Source of the DNA: Capitulum mitella
Lineage: Eukaryota; Arthropoda; Thecostraca; Pollicipedomorpha; Pollicipedidae
NCBI GenBank assembly: GCA_030062745.1
Contig: CP099839.1
Coordinates: forward strand, 32,780,904 to 32,844,903
Length of the DNA stretch: 64,000 nt
Direction: 5' to 3'
Below are positions 23,945-34,605 of the stretch, one piece after another (the stretch's first letter is position 1; every line of letters begins with the position of its first letter). Under the pieces are notes generated by a model. That model ran no database searches and had not been told where the DNA came from. It was given only the letters and a program-made list of their open reading frames with translations. The translations under genes and the position numbers were made by a program.

Positions 23945-24222
23945 GGATCGATTTCATTCTGATTCACAAAGGTGATTCTGATTTTGCTTCACATTGGAAA
24001 ACAGATACTTCAGAATGGACTCGATTTTGGGAATGAATCGATTCGATTCATGAACCAGAATCGATTCAATTCTGATTCGAAGACTATTTTTAACTGCAAT
24101 GATTATTAGATTAGATTCGATTCGATTCAGTTCAAACAACAAAGTCGATTAGATTCACTACTCACGATTCGATTCACGTGTTCACGAATTCGATTCACGA
24201 TTCACGAAACGATTCGGTTCAA
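23945..24222. repeat. GATTCGATTC degenerate array
   Basis: Dense, imperfect repetition of GATTC and its complement GAATC (e.g. GATTCGATTCATG, GAATCGATTC), partly self-complementary. Likely the low-complexity end of a transposon. Confidence 0.6.
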
Positions 24223-24364
24223 TCCTATGCGAAATAAAAACCGTGCTTGCATTTTTTACGTTTCTCGTGATGTACTCCGTTTATTTCTTGCTTACAGTAT
24301 ACTTATGCACAATCAATACACAATGCACAATACAGATGTGATTGTGCGCTCATAACACCCATCG

Positions 24365-24545
24365 AAAAATGGCCAGCCATAAATCTTGAGTCCCAGGTGA
24401 CCCCTGAGGTCAAAGTTACAGGTCCTGAAAAGTCACCGATTTGTACGGACATTGCATGGTTCAAATGTCCTTAACCGGGTGATGGACTGTCACAGAAATA
24501 TGCGATTAGCGCCATTCGAAATGTCATGCTGTGTATGACAAACCT
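24365..24545 (+). repeat. interspersed repeat family C, copy 3
   Basis: Same orientation as 16021-16267; has AGGTGACCCCTGAGGTCA and ATGCGATTAGCGCCATTCG. No coding. Confidence 0.5.
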
Positions 24546-24700
24546 TACCACTATTCTCTCGTACTGCCCTATAATCTATAACAGACGTTAGGAGAAGACA
24601 GGACTTGTTATTGCATTAATAGAAAAAAAGAAAAAATACACGCACAAGCGAACAGGCCAGGAAAAGAATATCAGCTCTATGTACCTGAAGCACTCAGCTG

Positions 24701-25863
24701 ATGGACGCGAATCCAGTAACACAAGGGAAGTTCTACACGAATGTAGAACTTTTTATTCGTCACTATCAGTCGCTGAGAGACCAATGTGGTGATCCGTCTG
24801 CCTTTCTTCAAGAAATGCAAACAGTCGCAAACACCGCTCGAACTGAATGTGATGACAAAATTACAAAACGCGAGCTACACGCAGCTGTCTGTCCTTTTAC
24901 GAAAAACACGTCGCCCGGTCCATGCGTTTCGATAGCTGAGTTTTTGTAGCGTTTTGGAACGAGCTTGGTCCTCTGCACACTTTAGTTGTTCAGAACAGCT
25001 TTCTCCCAGAAGTCCTGCCACCTCCATTCACGGCAAGCATTGCAAAGTTAATCCTCAAAAAACAAAAGGTCAAACGCATGATCGAAAACTGAAAGCAGAT
25101 TAGTTTGCTTTCTGTACCGTACACAATATTAGCAAAGGTGTTAGCTAACCGCATAGCGAAGGTTGTAAGTTGATTAATGTACGGCGATCGGATAGGTTCC
25201 ATAAAAGGGTGTTATGTAGGCCAAAATATTAGAATTATTCTAGACTTGTTGACGCATGCAGAGAACAAAAGCATTCCTGGCCTTATCGTCCAGTTTGATT
25301 ACTACAAGACATGCGACTGTGTTGGGTGGAGATATGTGAATGGCGTGATGGAAACAGTTCGGTTCGGCCCCAATTTTCTGCAGTGGTTGTTTCGTATGCA
25401 AGGACGCATGTGTCACCCGATCATACTAAAATAGCCGTGAACAACTTTCATCAGGAAACTGTGCAACCAAACACGTCATACGCCAAAGATGCCCTCTAAA
25501 CTGACTCGTTTAGACACTTTGCATGGGGTCAGTGGCAGTCAAATTCGCAACGATACCGCTATTCGTGGCATAGTTGTTGCCCAAGAGGAGGTGAAGTTGT
25601 TAGTTTATGCTGACGATACAACCATCATTCGTGACGGGTCAGAACAATCTTTGCGGGTTACACGTTCCTTCTGTACCATATCAGGGTTAAAACTGAACAC
25701 CAGTAAAACGGCCTGTTTTTGGATAGGTACTACAAGAAACTCATCGAGCTGGCCTTGCCGTGAATATAACTTGCTTTGGACCAAGGAAGCGACAATGATT
25801 TTGCGTATTGAAATTACCACAAACCTTGTGGAAATTCCACGCCTTAATTCTGACCAAAGATGA
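24701..25863 (+). pseudogene. decayed LINE reverse transcriptase fragment
   Basis: Several frames on the plus strand together follow a non-LTR reverse transcriptase. KITKRELHAAV and KNTSPGP precede SIAKLILKKQK, then ISLLSVPYTILAKVLANRI, GCYVGQNIRIILDLL, IVQFDYYKTCDCV, and the catalytic-type box LLVYADDTTI followed by SGLKLNTSKTACFWIG. The order and the YADD-type box are characteristic; SGLKLN..KT is typical of L1/Tx1-like clades. Stops and frameshifts (for example near 24947, 25092 and 25432) show it is dead. No 5' ORF, endonuclease or poly-A tail was identified. Confidence 0.75.
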
Positions 25864-26013
25864 AATGAAATAGGTATAACCTTAACCCCTTGCCTCCAAC
25901 AAAGTCTTACCCCGTTTGGGCACTGCAATGAAAGCACTGCAATGGTGCAATGAACACAAGCATGAACAATGAACATTGGTAGTGTTTTCATTGCATTGCA
26001 GTCAACAAGTTTC

Positions 26014-26699
26014 ATCGGGGACCTCCTCAGCTCTCAGTGGCTCCCATGCGGGCTAGGAGCCCCTCCACAGGCCGTGAGGAAGCCTTTCCACAGGCCGGCA
26101 GGAGGCCCTACAGGCGGCGATAAGGGCTCCTGCATGTTAGCAGGAGGACACTTCATGCCGACAGGCGGCCAGCTAGAGGCAGCAGAAGGCCCCCTCCGAC
26201 CGACAAAGGGCCCGTTCTGGCCTGCAGGGCTCCATAGAACAGCAGTAGGTCCTTCCACGGGCCAGCAGGGGCCCTCCGAAGGCTTACAGGGGCCCACAGG
26301 CCGGACAGTGGGCCCTACAGACCGGCAGGTAGTCCTTGCAGGCCAGAAGGAGACCTAAAAGGGCGGCAGGGGGCCCCCTACAAGCCAGCTAGGGGCCTTA
26401 AAGGCCGGCAGAGGGTCATACAGGTCGGCAGGAGCCCCTTACAAGCCGGCAGGGGCCCCTACAGGCTGGCAGAGGGCCCTCACAGTCTAGAAGGAAACCC
26501 CTAGGACGTCAGGAAGCCCCGTACAGGCCGTAAGGGGTCTGTATGAGCTTTGATATTGCACCCTTCGTCTTCTTTTGTCTACCGTTCTTAAAGCATTTTG
26601 GCGATAGCTTCTGTTTTTATCAGAGTAATTTTCTGACATCGGTGGGCCCCTTCGAACATTTCACCCTAGGACCATCCTGGTTGCGCCACTAAGGCCCTA
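26014..26699. mobile_element. GC-rich hAT-type MITE, copy B (left-truncated)
   Basis: Nearly identical to 13747-14430, from ATCGGGGACCTCC to GCGCCACTAAGGCCCT, with a few substitutions and short indels. It lacks the left 245 bases of copy A, including the CAGGGGCG terminus. Confidence 0.8.
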
Positions 26700-28994
26700 T
26701 GAGCCGTTGCCACTTTTGCACCTTCCAAAAATATGCATTGGCCGAAAGGTGAAGATTACCAATTCTGCCCCTCCCCCCGCTCACCGCCCTTCCAGAGATC
26801 TCGAGATTCATTCGTCCAGTGTTGATGGGATGAATGCCATTCAATATGTTTCAACGAGATCTCCAATTCCGGACCCCAAAATTCAAAAATTGCGAAAATG
26901 GGGCATGGGGGCAAACAAACTCTAAAATTTGGGGTTTTTTGAAAGATCACTGCGGCCGTGTTTACCAACCAATTTTCATGGGAATAACACGGTTCAGCTT
27001 GGAATGTCCAAGTCTTTCATATACCGAAAGCCGAAATTTAAAGCAGAAAACTATAGGCAGTTCCAGGGAGGACAAGAAGGGTGATTTTTGAAATAAGAAA
27101 TTCCCTTTGTTTTTGTTTGTTTTGGGTGATATAAACATCAGATGTATAACTAGCAAGCCAGTTTAAGTTTATATGTAGCGCAGAGGTGGATCCAGGTAAA
27201 CAAAATTGGTAGGGCACCATAAGCATAATAGTGTGCTCCCCCATTTTTCCGGTACCTGGGTGTGCGTTCGCCTGAAAATGTGTGTGCATACGCATTGTTT
27301 AGGATGTGTATGGCTATATAAATGAGTCAGTGATCTTTATTTCTACTCAAAATGTCGCGATAGTGAACCACACAACCTTGCAGCTTCACGCACTGCACAT
27401 TACCGCCGAAAACGGGGGCTTGGAACCGCCTCTGCGGGAACGATTTTTTTTAATGTTGACAAAACACGTCTGTATCATTTCCATGAAATGCCAGAAAATC
27501 TTGTGGCGCTGCGGCAAACAGTGTGGGAGTGACAAGCAAAAAGACACGGGTAGCAGAATTTCCCCCCACCCCCCCACAGGGAATAGGGGTTAAATGAAGT
27601 GTTTAGACCCGTCTCCGGCCGGGCTCAGAATGCCCAATGCCCGGTCGGAGGGGAGGCGGATTTCCGCACCTCCCAGGATCTCGGCTCCCGTATATCGCAC
27701 GGAAAAAAGGAAAACACCGGCGGAAAGGTTTTGTCAACCGAGGCGAAAACATTCAAGAGTTTTGACCTCAGGTCAATTTTGAGGCCACCAGACGCCACAA
27801 AACGTCCTTGGAATTAGGTGAATAGACACAATGCCTTGTCCCTGAAAAGCTGAACTTAAACGACATATACTGAACCGTAAAACAATAGGGAGTTCATTGA
27901 TATCAATTTTGGCCTTTTACAGGGGTCAGGTCAGGTCACGTCATCGTTCCAATGACGTGACCTAAAATGGTCCACTTGTGAACGGCTAACATCCTCCGTT
28001 GCATCTTACTTATGACCATGTTTTTATAGCTAATTTGTCTTTTCAAGGGTGCTGAAGAGGTACTAAAGCACCGTTGAGGTACTCAAGCACCATTTTAGGT
28101 TGACCCAACGGCCAGCTAAGATCAGTTAAGGTCAAATTTTTGAATGATCAGAATAAAAAAATCCGAAGTTTTTACAGGGTCCACGTTGCTAGTAGAATGT
28201 TTTTCCGCGATCAGGAAGTCCCATTGATGGCCGAGAGAGGTCGCATGAGGTCAGCTGATGTCACTTATGTGCCTTGTATTTCGTTCGCCGCCAGTCTCCA
28301 GCTCCACCTTCGCCGACCGCCGGTAGAGATAAAAAAGTGCATGACCATCTAGTATGTGCTTTATAATCTCGATTTGCCTTTTGCATTATCTTTACGCACT
28401 ACAGCGACCAATCCAAGGCAAAAAAAATTTGGTGCACCGCTCAGGTCACAAGATGTCATTGACCTCGGATGACTGGATAATCTGCAGTGATCTCGTTTTT
28501 TCTATGGTGCTAGGTAAGTTTATTTTTGGCCGTGAATTGGCACCCAGCGTCCATTTTTACCTCAAAGATCAACAAACTGCCAATTCTGAGCAGACCGTTT
28601 GGATTTTGCAACATGTAGTCCCATATTGGGTCATGACCCCACCCAAAGTCACTGGTGCTCTGGTGTCGTGATGGCAGGACATGTTAGGAATCATGCTGCT
28701 GATAATACATGAGCAGCGAGATCCCATAAAAATCCGCTCAAATTTAGGCCAGATCCGAAAAATGGCTAAAATTGACCTAACCTCAGGTCACTGACCTCGA
28801 ATTTTCCGCAAAATCCGAAATATACAAGTTGTGCGTTCTATCATATTCTATTACTCCTGCAACCATTAGTGAGCTCGGTCTTCCCCCGAAAAAGTTACAG
28901 GGAGTTGAATTTTTGAAAAGGTTGGCCTCTTTGACCCGACCCAGGTCACTGATCTGACCTGCTGGGAACTTTAAATATCACTTTAAAAAAACAT
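26700..28994. other. no gene; repeat-derived intergenic DNA
   Basis: A hAT-type start CAGAGGTGGATCCAGG occurs at 27181, and GAATAGGGGTTAA resembling a TTAA MITE end at 27581-27593. Region 27760-28965 is rich in AGGTCA-type motifs. No protein family recognised. Confidence 0.45.
28785..28797. promoter_or_regulatory. perfect IR1 nuclear-receptor palindrome
   Basis: AGGTCACTGACCT, an exact IR1. A near copy, AGGTCACTGATCT with one mismatch, lies at 28943-28955. Both are in repeat family B just upstream of the hAT transposase gene. Confidence 0.4.
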
Positions 28995-29054
28995 GTGTGG
29001 TATGGTGCGCAGAAAACTGATCAGTGCCCTTTGATTATTTCCCACCAGTTTGAG

Positions 29055-31650
29055 ATGAGGGTCAAGGCGGGCTTCGGCCGAGGCAAACAGAGGAAGAGGC
29101 AGGAATCATCTTCCCCCAGCCGTAGCCAGTCTGCCTCACCAGCACCCAAGAGTGCTCGTCAGTGCAGCATCGGCGAGGCATTTGGCGCCGTCGCCTCTGG
29201 CGCAGGCGAACGGCAGAGTGAAGTGGACAAGAAAATCGTGGATTTCTTCGTGTGCAACATGTTGGCCCTCAAGATCGTGGACTCGCCATCTTTTACCAGT
29301 CTCGTCAAGACCCTTAACCCGACGAAGACGCTGATGTCCCGCCGCAGCTTCGGCCGAAGGATCATTTACAGCCACAAGGAACTTGAGCAGCATGTGATCA
29401 GGTGCTTACACTATCCCATTCACGTGCACAACGACTGTCACTATCACTGAAGCATTATAGTGTTTGTGATGGTGTTAATATCATGACAAGATTAAAAACT
29501 TATGAAATCCAGCTCCAGTTGAGTATTAACCCAAAAAAGACAACTCCAAAGAGAAGCACTGATGATCTGTTTGTGCACATGCTGCGATATGCTTTACATA
29601 CTGAAATTTACCGTGGTGAATTGTGGGTTGTCAAAGGGAAAAACATATCAGCCCATCTTAGCCTAGCCTAGCTTCGATATTGCTCCAAAGATGTCAATTA
29701 ACAAGAAGTAAGAAATGGAAGGAACCTCCAGCAGGCATCTCTTGGCGCAGTGGCTGTAGACAGTTTATGAATGTGTCTCTGCTTATGCCCCTTTTTGGTG
29801 GTTACTGGTTGGTGATGACACTATTTCAGTAGTTGCTATTATTGCATTATACGATCAGGCAAGACATGAATGCTTGTAAAATAATGTGTGTGCTTGTGAT
29901 GTTTCTGTCTCATCTAAACTAATAACTGACTGAATGCCTTATTCCCATGTGCTCATTGGAGTATAATCCCAATAGATAGGGAGCCTTATTGGGAAGAAAT
30001 GGCTGCACGCCCGCATCCCTCGTATATTCTCCCCGTGTTACCCGAAATACCAATGTCCGGTGCTTCCTACCTGCATGTCCATTTCAACGTGTATTTTTGT
30101 TGCAGATTTCTGGAGGACGTCACCTGGGTGGCCACCATCGCGGACTGCTGGTCGGCGCATAACAAGGCTTACCTGGGGATGACGGCGCATTGGGTGGATC
30201 CCATGACCCGCGACAGACAGCAGGCCTTCCTGGCCTTCTCTCGGCTTCGAGGTCGTCACACCTTCGACGTCCTCGCCCAGGCAATGGTGGACGTGCATGT
30301 CAAGTTCGGTGTCCAGGACAAGGTGACGAGAACAACGACGGACAATGGCAGCAACTTTGTAAAGGCGTTCGCAGAGTTTGGCTCTGAGAGCGGTGTTTTG
30401 TCAGATCTTCCTGCTGGCGACTCTGATGAGCCTGAAGACAACGGCGACGACGACGGTGACGATGGCTGCAACGTGGACGACCAGGAGACCGAGGTCCCGG
30501 CGGACGAGGAGGATCTGCAGGTCGTCTCTGTTGCTGAGACCCTCTCTCAGTCTTCATCCGATGATAGCGGCGTGTTCGATCTGCCCAAGCACACGAGGTG
30601 CGCAACCCACACGTTCAACTTGATACGGATGCTGGCAAGGCGATCAAGCCCCAGTCCACTCTCAGGTCCGCGTACAGGAGGGCCATGGGGAAGGCGCAGC
30701 GTCTGTGGAACCAGCAGAGCCGCAGCACGCTGGCGGCGGACGTCATCCAGACGGAGCTAGGGAGGAGGTTGGTGATCCCGAACGTCACGCGCTGGAACTC
30801 CATCTACGACTCCGTCAGACTTCTGAACGACCTTTTGGGCGGAGGGTAGCGAGCAGCGCTGAACAAGGTGATGACTCAGCTTAAGCTGCCGATCTTCAGC
30901 GAGGCCGACGTCTCCTTCCTTAAGGAGTACAGCCAGGTAATGGTCTACATCGCTAAGGCACTGGACGTCCTGCAGGGAGAGAGTCGTGCGTATCTCGGGT
31001 GCCTTCTCCCCACTGTGGCCATCGCCCTGAAGAAGCTGCGGGAGACGAAGATTCGAGGACTACAGTACTGCGAGCCGCTGGTGGACGCGGTGCTGGAGGG
31101 CATCGAGAGGAGGTTTGGACCCCTCTTCAAAGACCTCGACTGCCAGCTGGCCGCCGCCTTCCACCCTATGTTCCGTTTGACCTGGCTGGAGAAGCACGAC
31201 GCCAGCCAGGTTAGCCAGGTCAGGTCAGCCATGGCGACAGCCTTGGAGACGGCCCTGAGGGAAGCTGTGTCCGGCGATGCCAGTAGCGCTAGCAGCACCG
31301 GCAAGTTGGAGGACGACGAGGCGGACTTCTTCGGAGTCATGACGCACTCCCAGAAGCCCACCAGCAACCACAAGTCGACCAAATCACGAGCCCAGGCCAT
31401 GGCAAAGGCTTGGCTAGATGATATATGGAAGAGAGAAGACAGACTGACGGACATGGCGTTTCGGAAAGTACAAATACTGGTCAGTGTGTTAGTAAAGTAC
31501 AATACCGCGATTCCATCCAGCGGGTCAGTGGAACGGCTTTTCTCGACAAGGAAGGACGTTCTGAGGGCAAAGAGGTCCTCCCTCTCCGATGGCAGCCTGG
31601 AGCGCCTCATGTTCCTGATGGTAAATAATGTAACAAATTATCATATTTAG
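29055..31650 (+). pseudogene. hAT-family transposase gene, two exons, one frameshift and one stop
   Basis: Exon 1 (about 29049-29401) has a basic/serine N-terminus, then IVDFFVCNMLALKIVDSPSF typical of hAT proteins. A 704-bp AT-rich intron, CAG|GTGCTT to TTGTTGCAG (29402-30105), joins in phase to exon 2, FLEDVTWVATIADCWSAHN, where the Asp is the expected first catalytic residue; TTDNGSNFVKAF holds the second. An acidic stretch (about 30420-30520) follows, then RCATHTFNLI. One frameshift near 30610-30630 leads into DAGKAI...NQQSRSTLAADV and VTRWNSIYDS; an in-frame TAG is at 30847-30849. The C-terminus has the hAT dimerisation domain YNTAIPSSGSVERLFSTRK. Only two lesions in about 750 codons means recent death, assembly error, or readthrough. 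No BED finger seen upstream. Confidence 0.8.
29402..30105 (+). other. intron of the hAT transposase gene
   Basis: Donor GTGCTT, acceptor GTATTTTTGTTGCAG. It is AT-rich and CpG-poor, unlike the GC-rich exons on both sides. Splicing joins AG|A as Arg and restores a continuous hAT reading frame. Confidence 0.7.
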
Positions 31651-33626
31651 TTTCCTTAGTTTTTTAGACGTTACTTTGTACTGGTATTGGTTACTGTGTG
31701 CAATTGCACGAATTTTACCATATCAGTGGATCAGTGGTCATTCTCATTCACATGCCTTTTTTACATATCTCATTTACTAATTTTGCAGTGTGTACGTCGT
31801 CCATCGTCTGTCGTATCAGTGTGTCAAATGCCGTCACAACTCAATGATGGCGCCAGCCGGATTCGCGAAATTTGGCGCGCAGTTTGGCAAGCGTTAACCG
31901 ATCATTGCGTCAAAGTTCGGTGACCGTGTACTGTTTTGATACCGTCATGGCGTCACGATGTGATTTCGTCCGGTCAGTGTGAACTGAACCATTGGTGAAA
32001 TCAGCGGCCCCATACCGCCCCTCCGTGTCCGGCGTTCGATATGGGCTTCGGGGATGCGGATTTCACTAAAAGCCAGACTTAGCATGTTTCCATTGGTGCA
32101 GTGCTTTGCCGGGCAACTGCTTCACAACCTACATTACACACTCTGCCCCTCGCTCACTGCGGCTGACCCCAACGGTGACCCGAGCTACTTACTATCTCAC
32201 CTTTCGTGGGATGCAGGGGGGCGTCACCAGAACCCATACCTGGGAGAGTCAAACGAGTTCCTTACAAAGTGCGTGGGTAATAGATTAGATATTAGAATAG
32301 ATAGATCACCATTAGCTCGGGGTGGTAAGTTGGAGACAGCCATAGACAGGCTCGGTTTTACTAGAATGATGTTAGCCGTGCGGGAACAGTTTTGGCGACG
32401 CTACTGACTATCTTTACCAGGCTGGGAACGACTGGGCCTGACCCCAGCCCTCGCTCAGTAACTGCCCGGGTTCCGGGAAGTCGTCCCTCAACGCCATGTA
32501 TGCCTTAATTACAGGGCAACCGGCAGCATGCCGAAGCATAGAAGACGCCAAGGGCAAGAAGGTGTGACAATGAAGTGGAACAAGAAGCAGAAGTGAAGGG
32601 GAAAAGTGAAAGAAAAAAGAAGTAAAGAAAATGTGTAGGAAGTCAAAAAGTGAAGCGGGACGCCAGGAGGAGCAGACCGTGAAGGGACAGTGGCGGAACG
32701 TCGTTGAAGATAAGCCCATTTTATACCTTTTTTAGTCTTTTATTTCACAATAATAAAATCCATATCAAAGTCATGTTTGTTTAAGTCTTTCGTCGTTTGT
32801 TATTGAAAAAAAACGTCAGGGGTATCAGGAATCTTACCTCCACGCACGCATACGCATACAAACTAATACACACACATAATTTCACAACAAAACAAGAAGT
32901 TCGCGAGACCGAAACGAGCTCTGAACGGACACCATTATGTTCAGGGCGGATTCTTCGAGAGGCATTGTTGATCAAACCCAGTCGATAGATCTACGCTGTT
33001 TGTCGCATTTTGCATGCGTCCGCTCCAGCGCCGGTTGTTCCCGCTCCGTCGGCGCCGCGGGCAATGAACAGGAATTCGTCGGTTTGAACATTGTGGCTAA
33101 CGCAGTGGTAGAATACCCGCCGCGGCTGTTGTCCCGGCGCCGCCGACTCTACAACGGCTGGTGAGGGCAGTAGGCAGCTAGCGGAGTGTTTGGGGTAAGC
33201 GCTTTTTGTTTCTTCCCTTTGTATAGGGAATGTGTTTTACAACACAAAGCAGCATAAAAGACTTAAAACCCACGTTCGCTTGGTTTTCACTGCATTTAAA
33301 AAAGTTAAGGAATAACGGAGTAACGGTAACTTCCGTTACCTTTAAAGGCAGAGTAACGGAGTAACGAGTAACGGACTGGCTTTTTTGAGTAACGTAGTAA
33401 CGAGTAACGAAGTTGCATTTTTTAGTCACGATGCCCACCTATGACCATGGCTCACCCAACGTTACTTTGGGCCCCTCCAATGTTGGTGTGGGCCCACCCA
33501 ATATTTTCTGCTGGTTTTAAAGGGAAATAAGTGAAAATAATGAAAAGAAGAATGACCGCAAAAGATAAGGGATAGGGATAGAAAGCAAAAATAAAGTCTA
33601 AAGCAATGTACATATTAATCTTTCTA

Positions 33627-33662
<36 letters not shown>

Positions 33663-34605
33663 AAATACTTGATGACAACTACAATTTTTTACTTAATAAA
33701 TAGTAGCAGAAAAACTTTGAAATTCTCATAGGCCAAAATAAAGTGGGCTGCATCCGTTGAGAAGCTCACATTTGGGGGAAGGTTAGGTTGCCAGGCCCTT
33801 GGGTTGGCCCGCCCGATCATTTACAGAAATCGACACCCCTGCAGGTATTATGTAATTTGACACCTCTGTAGGTATTATGTAATCTGTATATGTAATCTGA
33901 CAATCCCGGTTGGATTAGCCATTTTCCTTGCTCAGCTCCCCCCTTCCTCCCCAACATATTTTGCAAAACTACGCCCCGCCCACAACAAAGAAATGAGAAG
34001 GAATCAGAATTTGTTCAAACAAGTACCCTTCATTCATTAGGCCCAAAAATTTGGCATAGCGTATCTACAGTACATTATTTTATGGAGCAAGAAAATACAT
34101 GAATGGACCAAGAAATTGGCATGAGGTCCCATACCAATAATTCCCTTTGGTATCGAAAGTTACCCTTGGTTGAGACTGCCGGTAACTGTTCGTAACCCGA
34201 GATGACTACGTGAACATGTGAACATTCTGTGGTCTTGTTTTATCTCGGGTGCGCTGTTTTTTGTGTCACGTACTGATCGTTTCCAGCCCGCTCATTGGTC
34301 GCTTTTCGTGCTCTTGCTACCGCCCCTTAGTGCTGGATTTACGCCCGTACAGCTATCGATATCGCGGATTCGAAAAAAAAAATCAAAATCATATGAGTGA
34401 ATTAACATTGTTCGAAGCCCCAGATGCGCTTTTCATTGCTGTCATAAATCATAGTTCGGGTGGAGTATCCGCTGGAAGGTGTTTTTGGAGAACAGAAAAG
34501 ATTAGACACACTCCCTTTAAACAAATCTACCAGATCGTGGCAGAGGCTTTGACATAATTTACACATGATGGGAATACCTCGTGTAAAATGTTGAGTAGAT
34601 TCTGG
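31651..34605. other. no firm gene
   Basis: An open frame at 32054-32407 (117 codons, GC-rich) has no family I recognise. A basic 3' region with AATAATAAAATCC at about 32748-32760 could be a polyadenylation site. A CpG-rich stretch at about 32985-33170 could be a promoter or exon. (TA)n lies at 33632-33660. Confidence 0.4.
33306..33425. repeat. GTAACG/AGTAACG repeat
   Basis: Imperfect tandem repetition of GAGTAACG with an internal inverted copy (AACGGTAACTTCCGTTACCT). Probably the end of a MITE; similar motifs (GTTACC, GTAACCCG) occur near 34150-34198. Confidence 0.5.

Noticed and set aside
30945-31610. 221-codon minus-strand frame
   Set aside because: Antisense of hAT transposase exon 2, which has clear protein homology on the plus strand.
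32054-32407. 117-codon GC-rich frame as a gene
   Set aside because: No family recognised, no clear splice or promoter signals; could be a retroelement fragment. Left as unassigned DNA.
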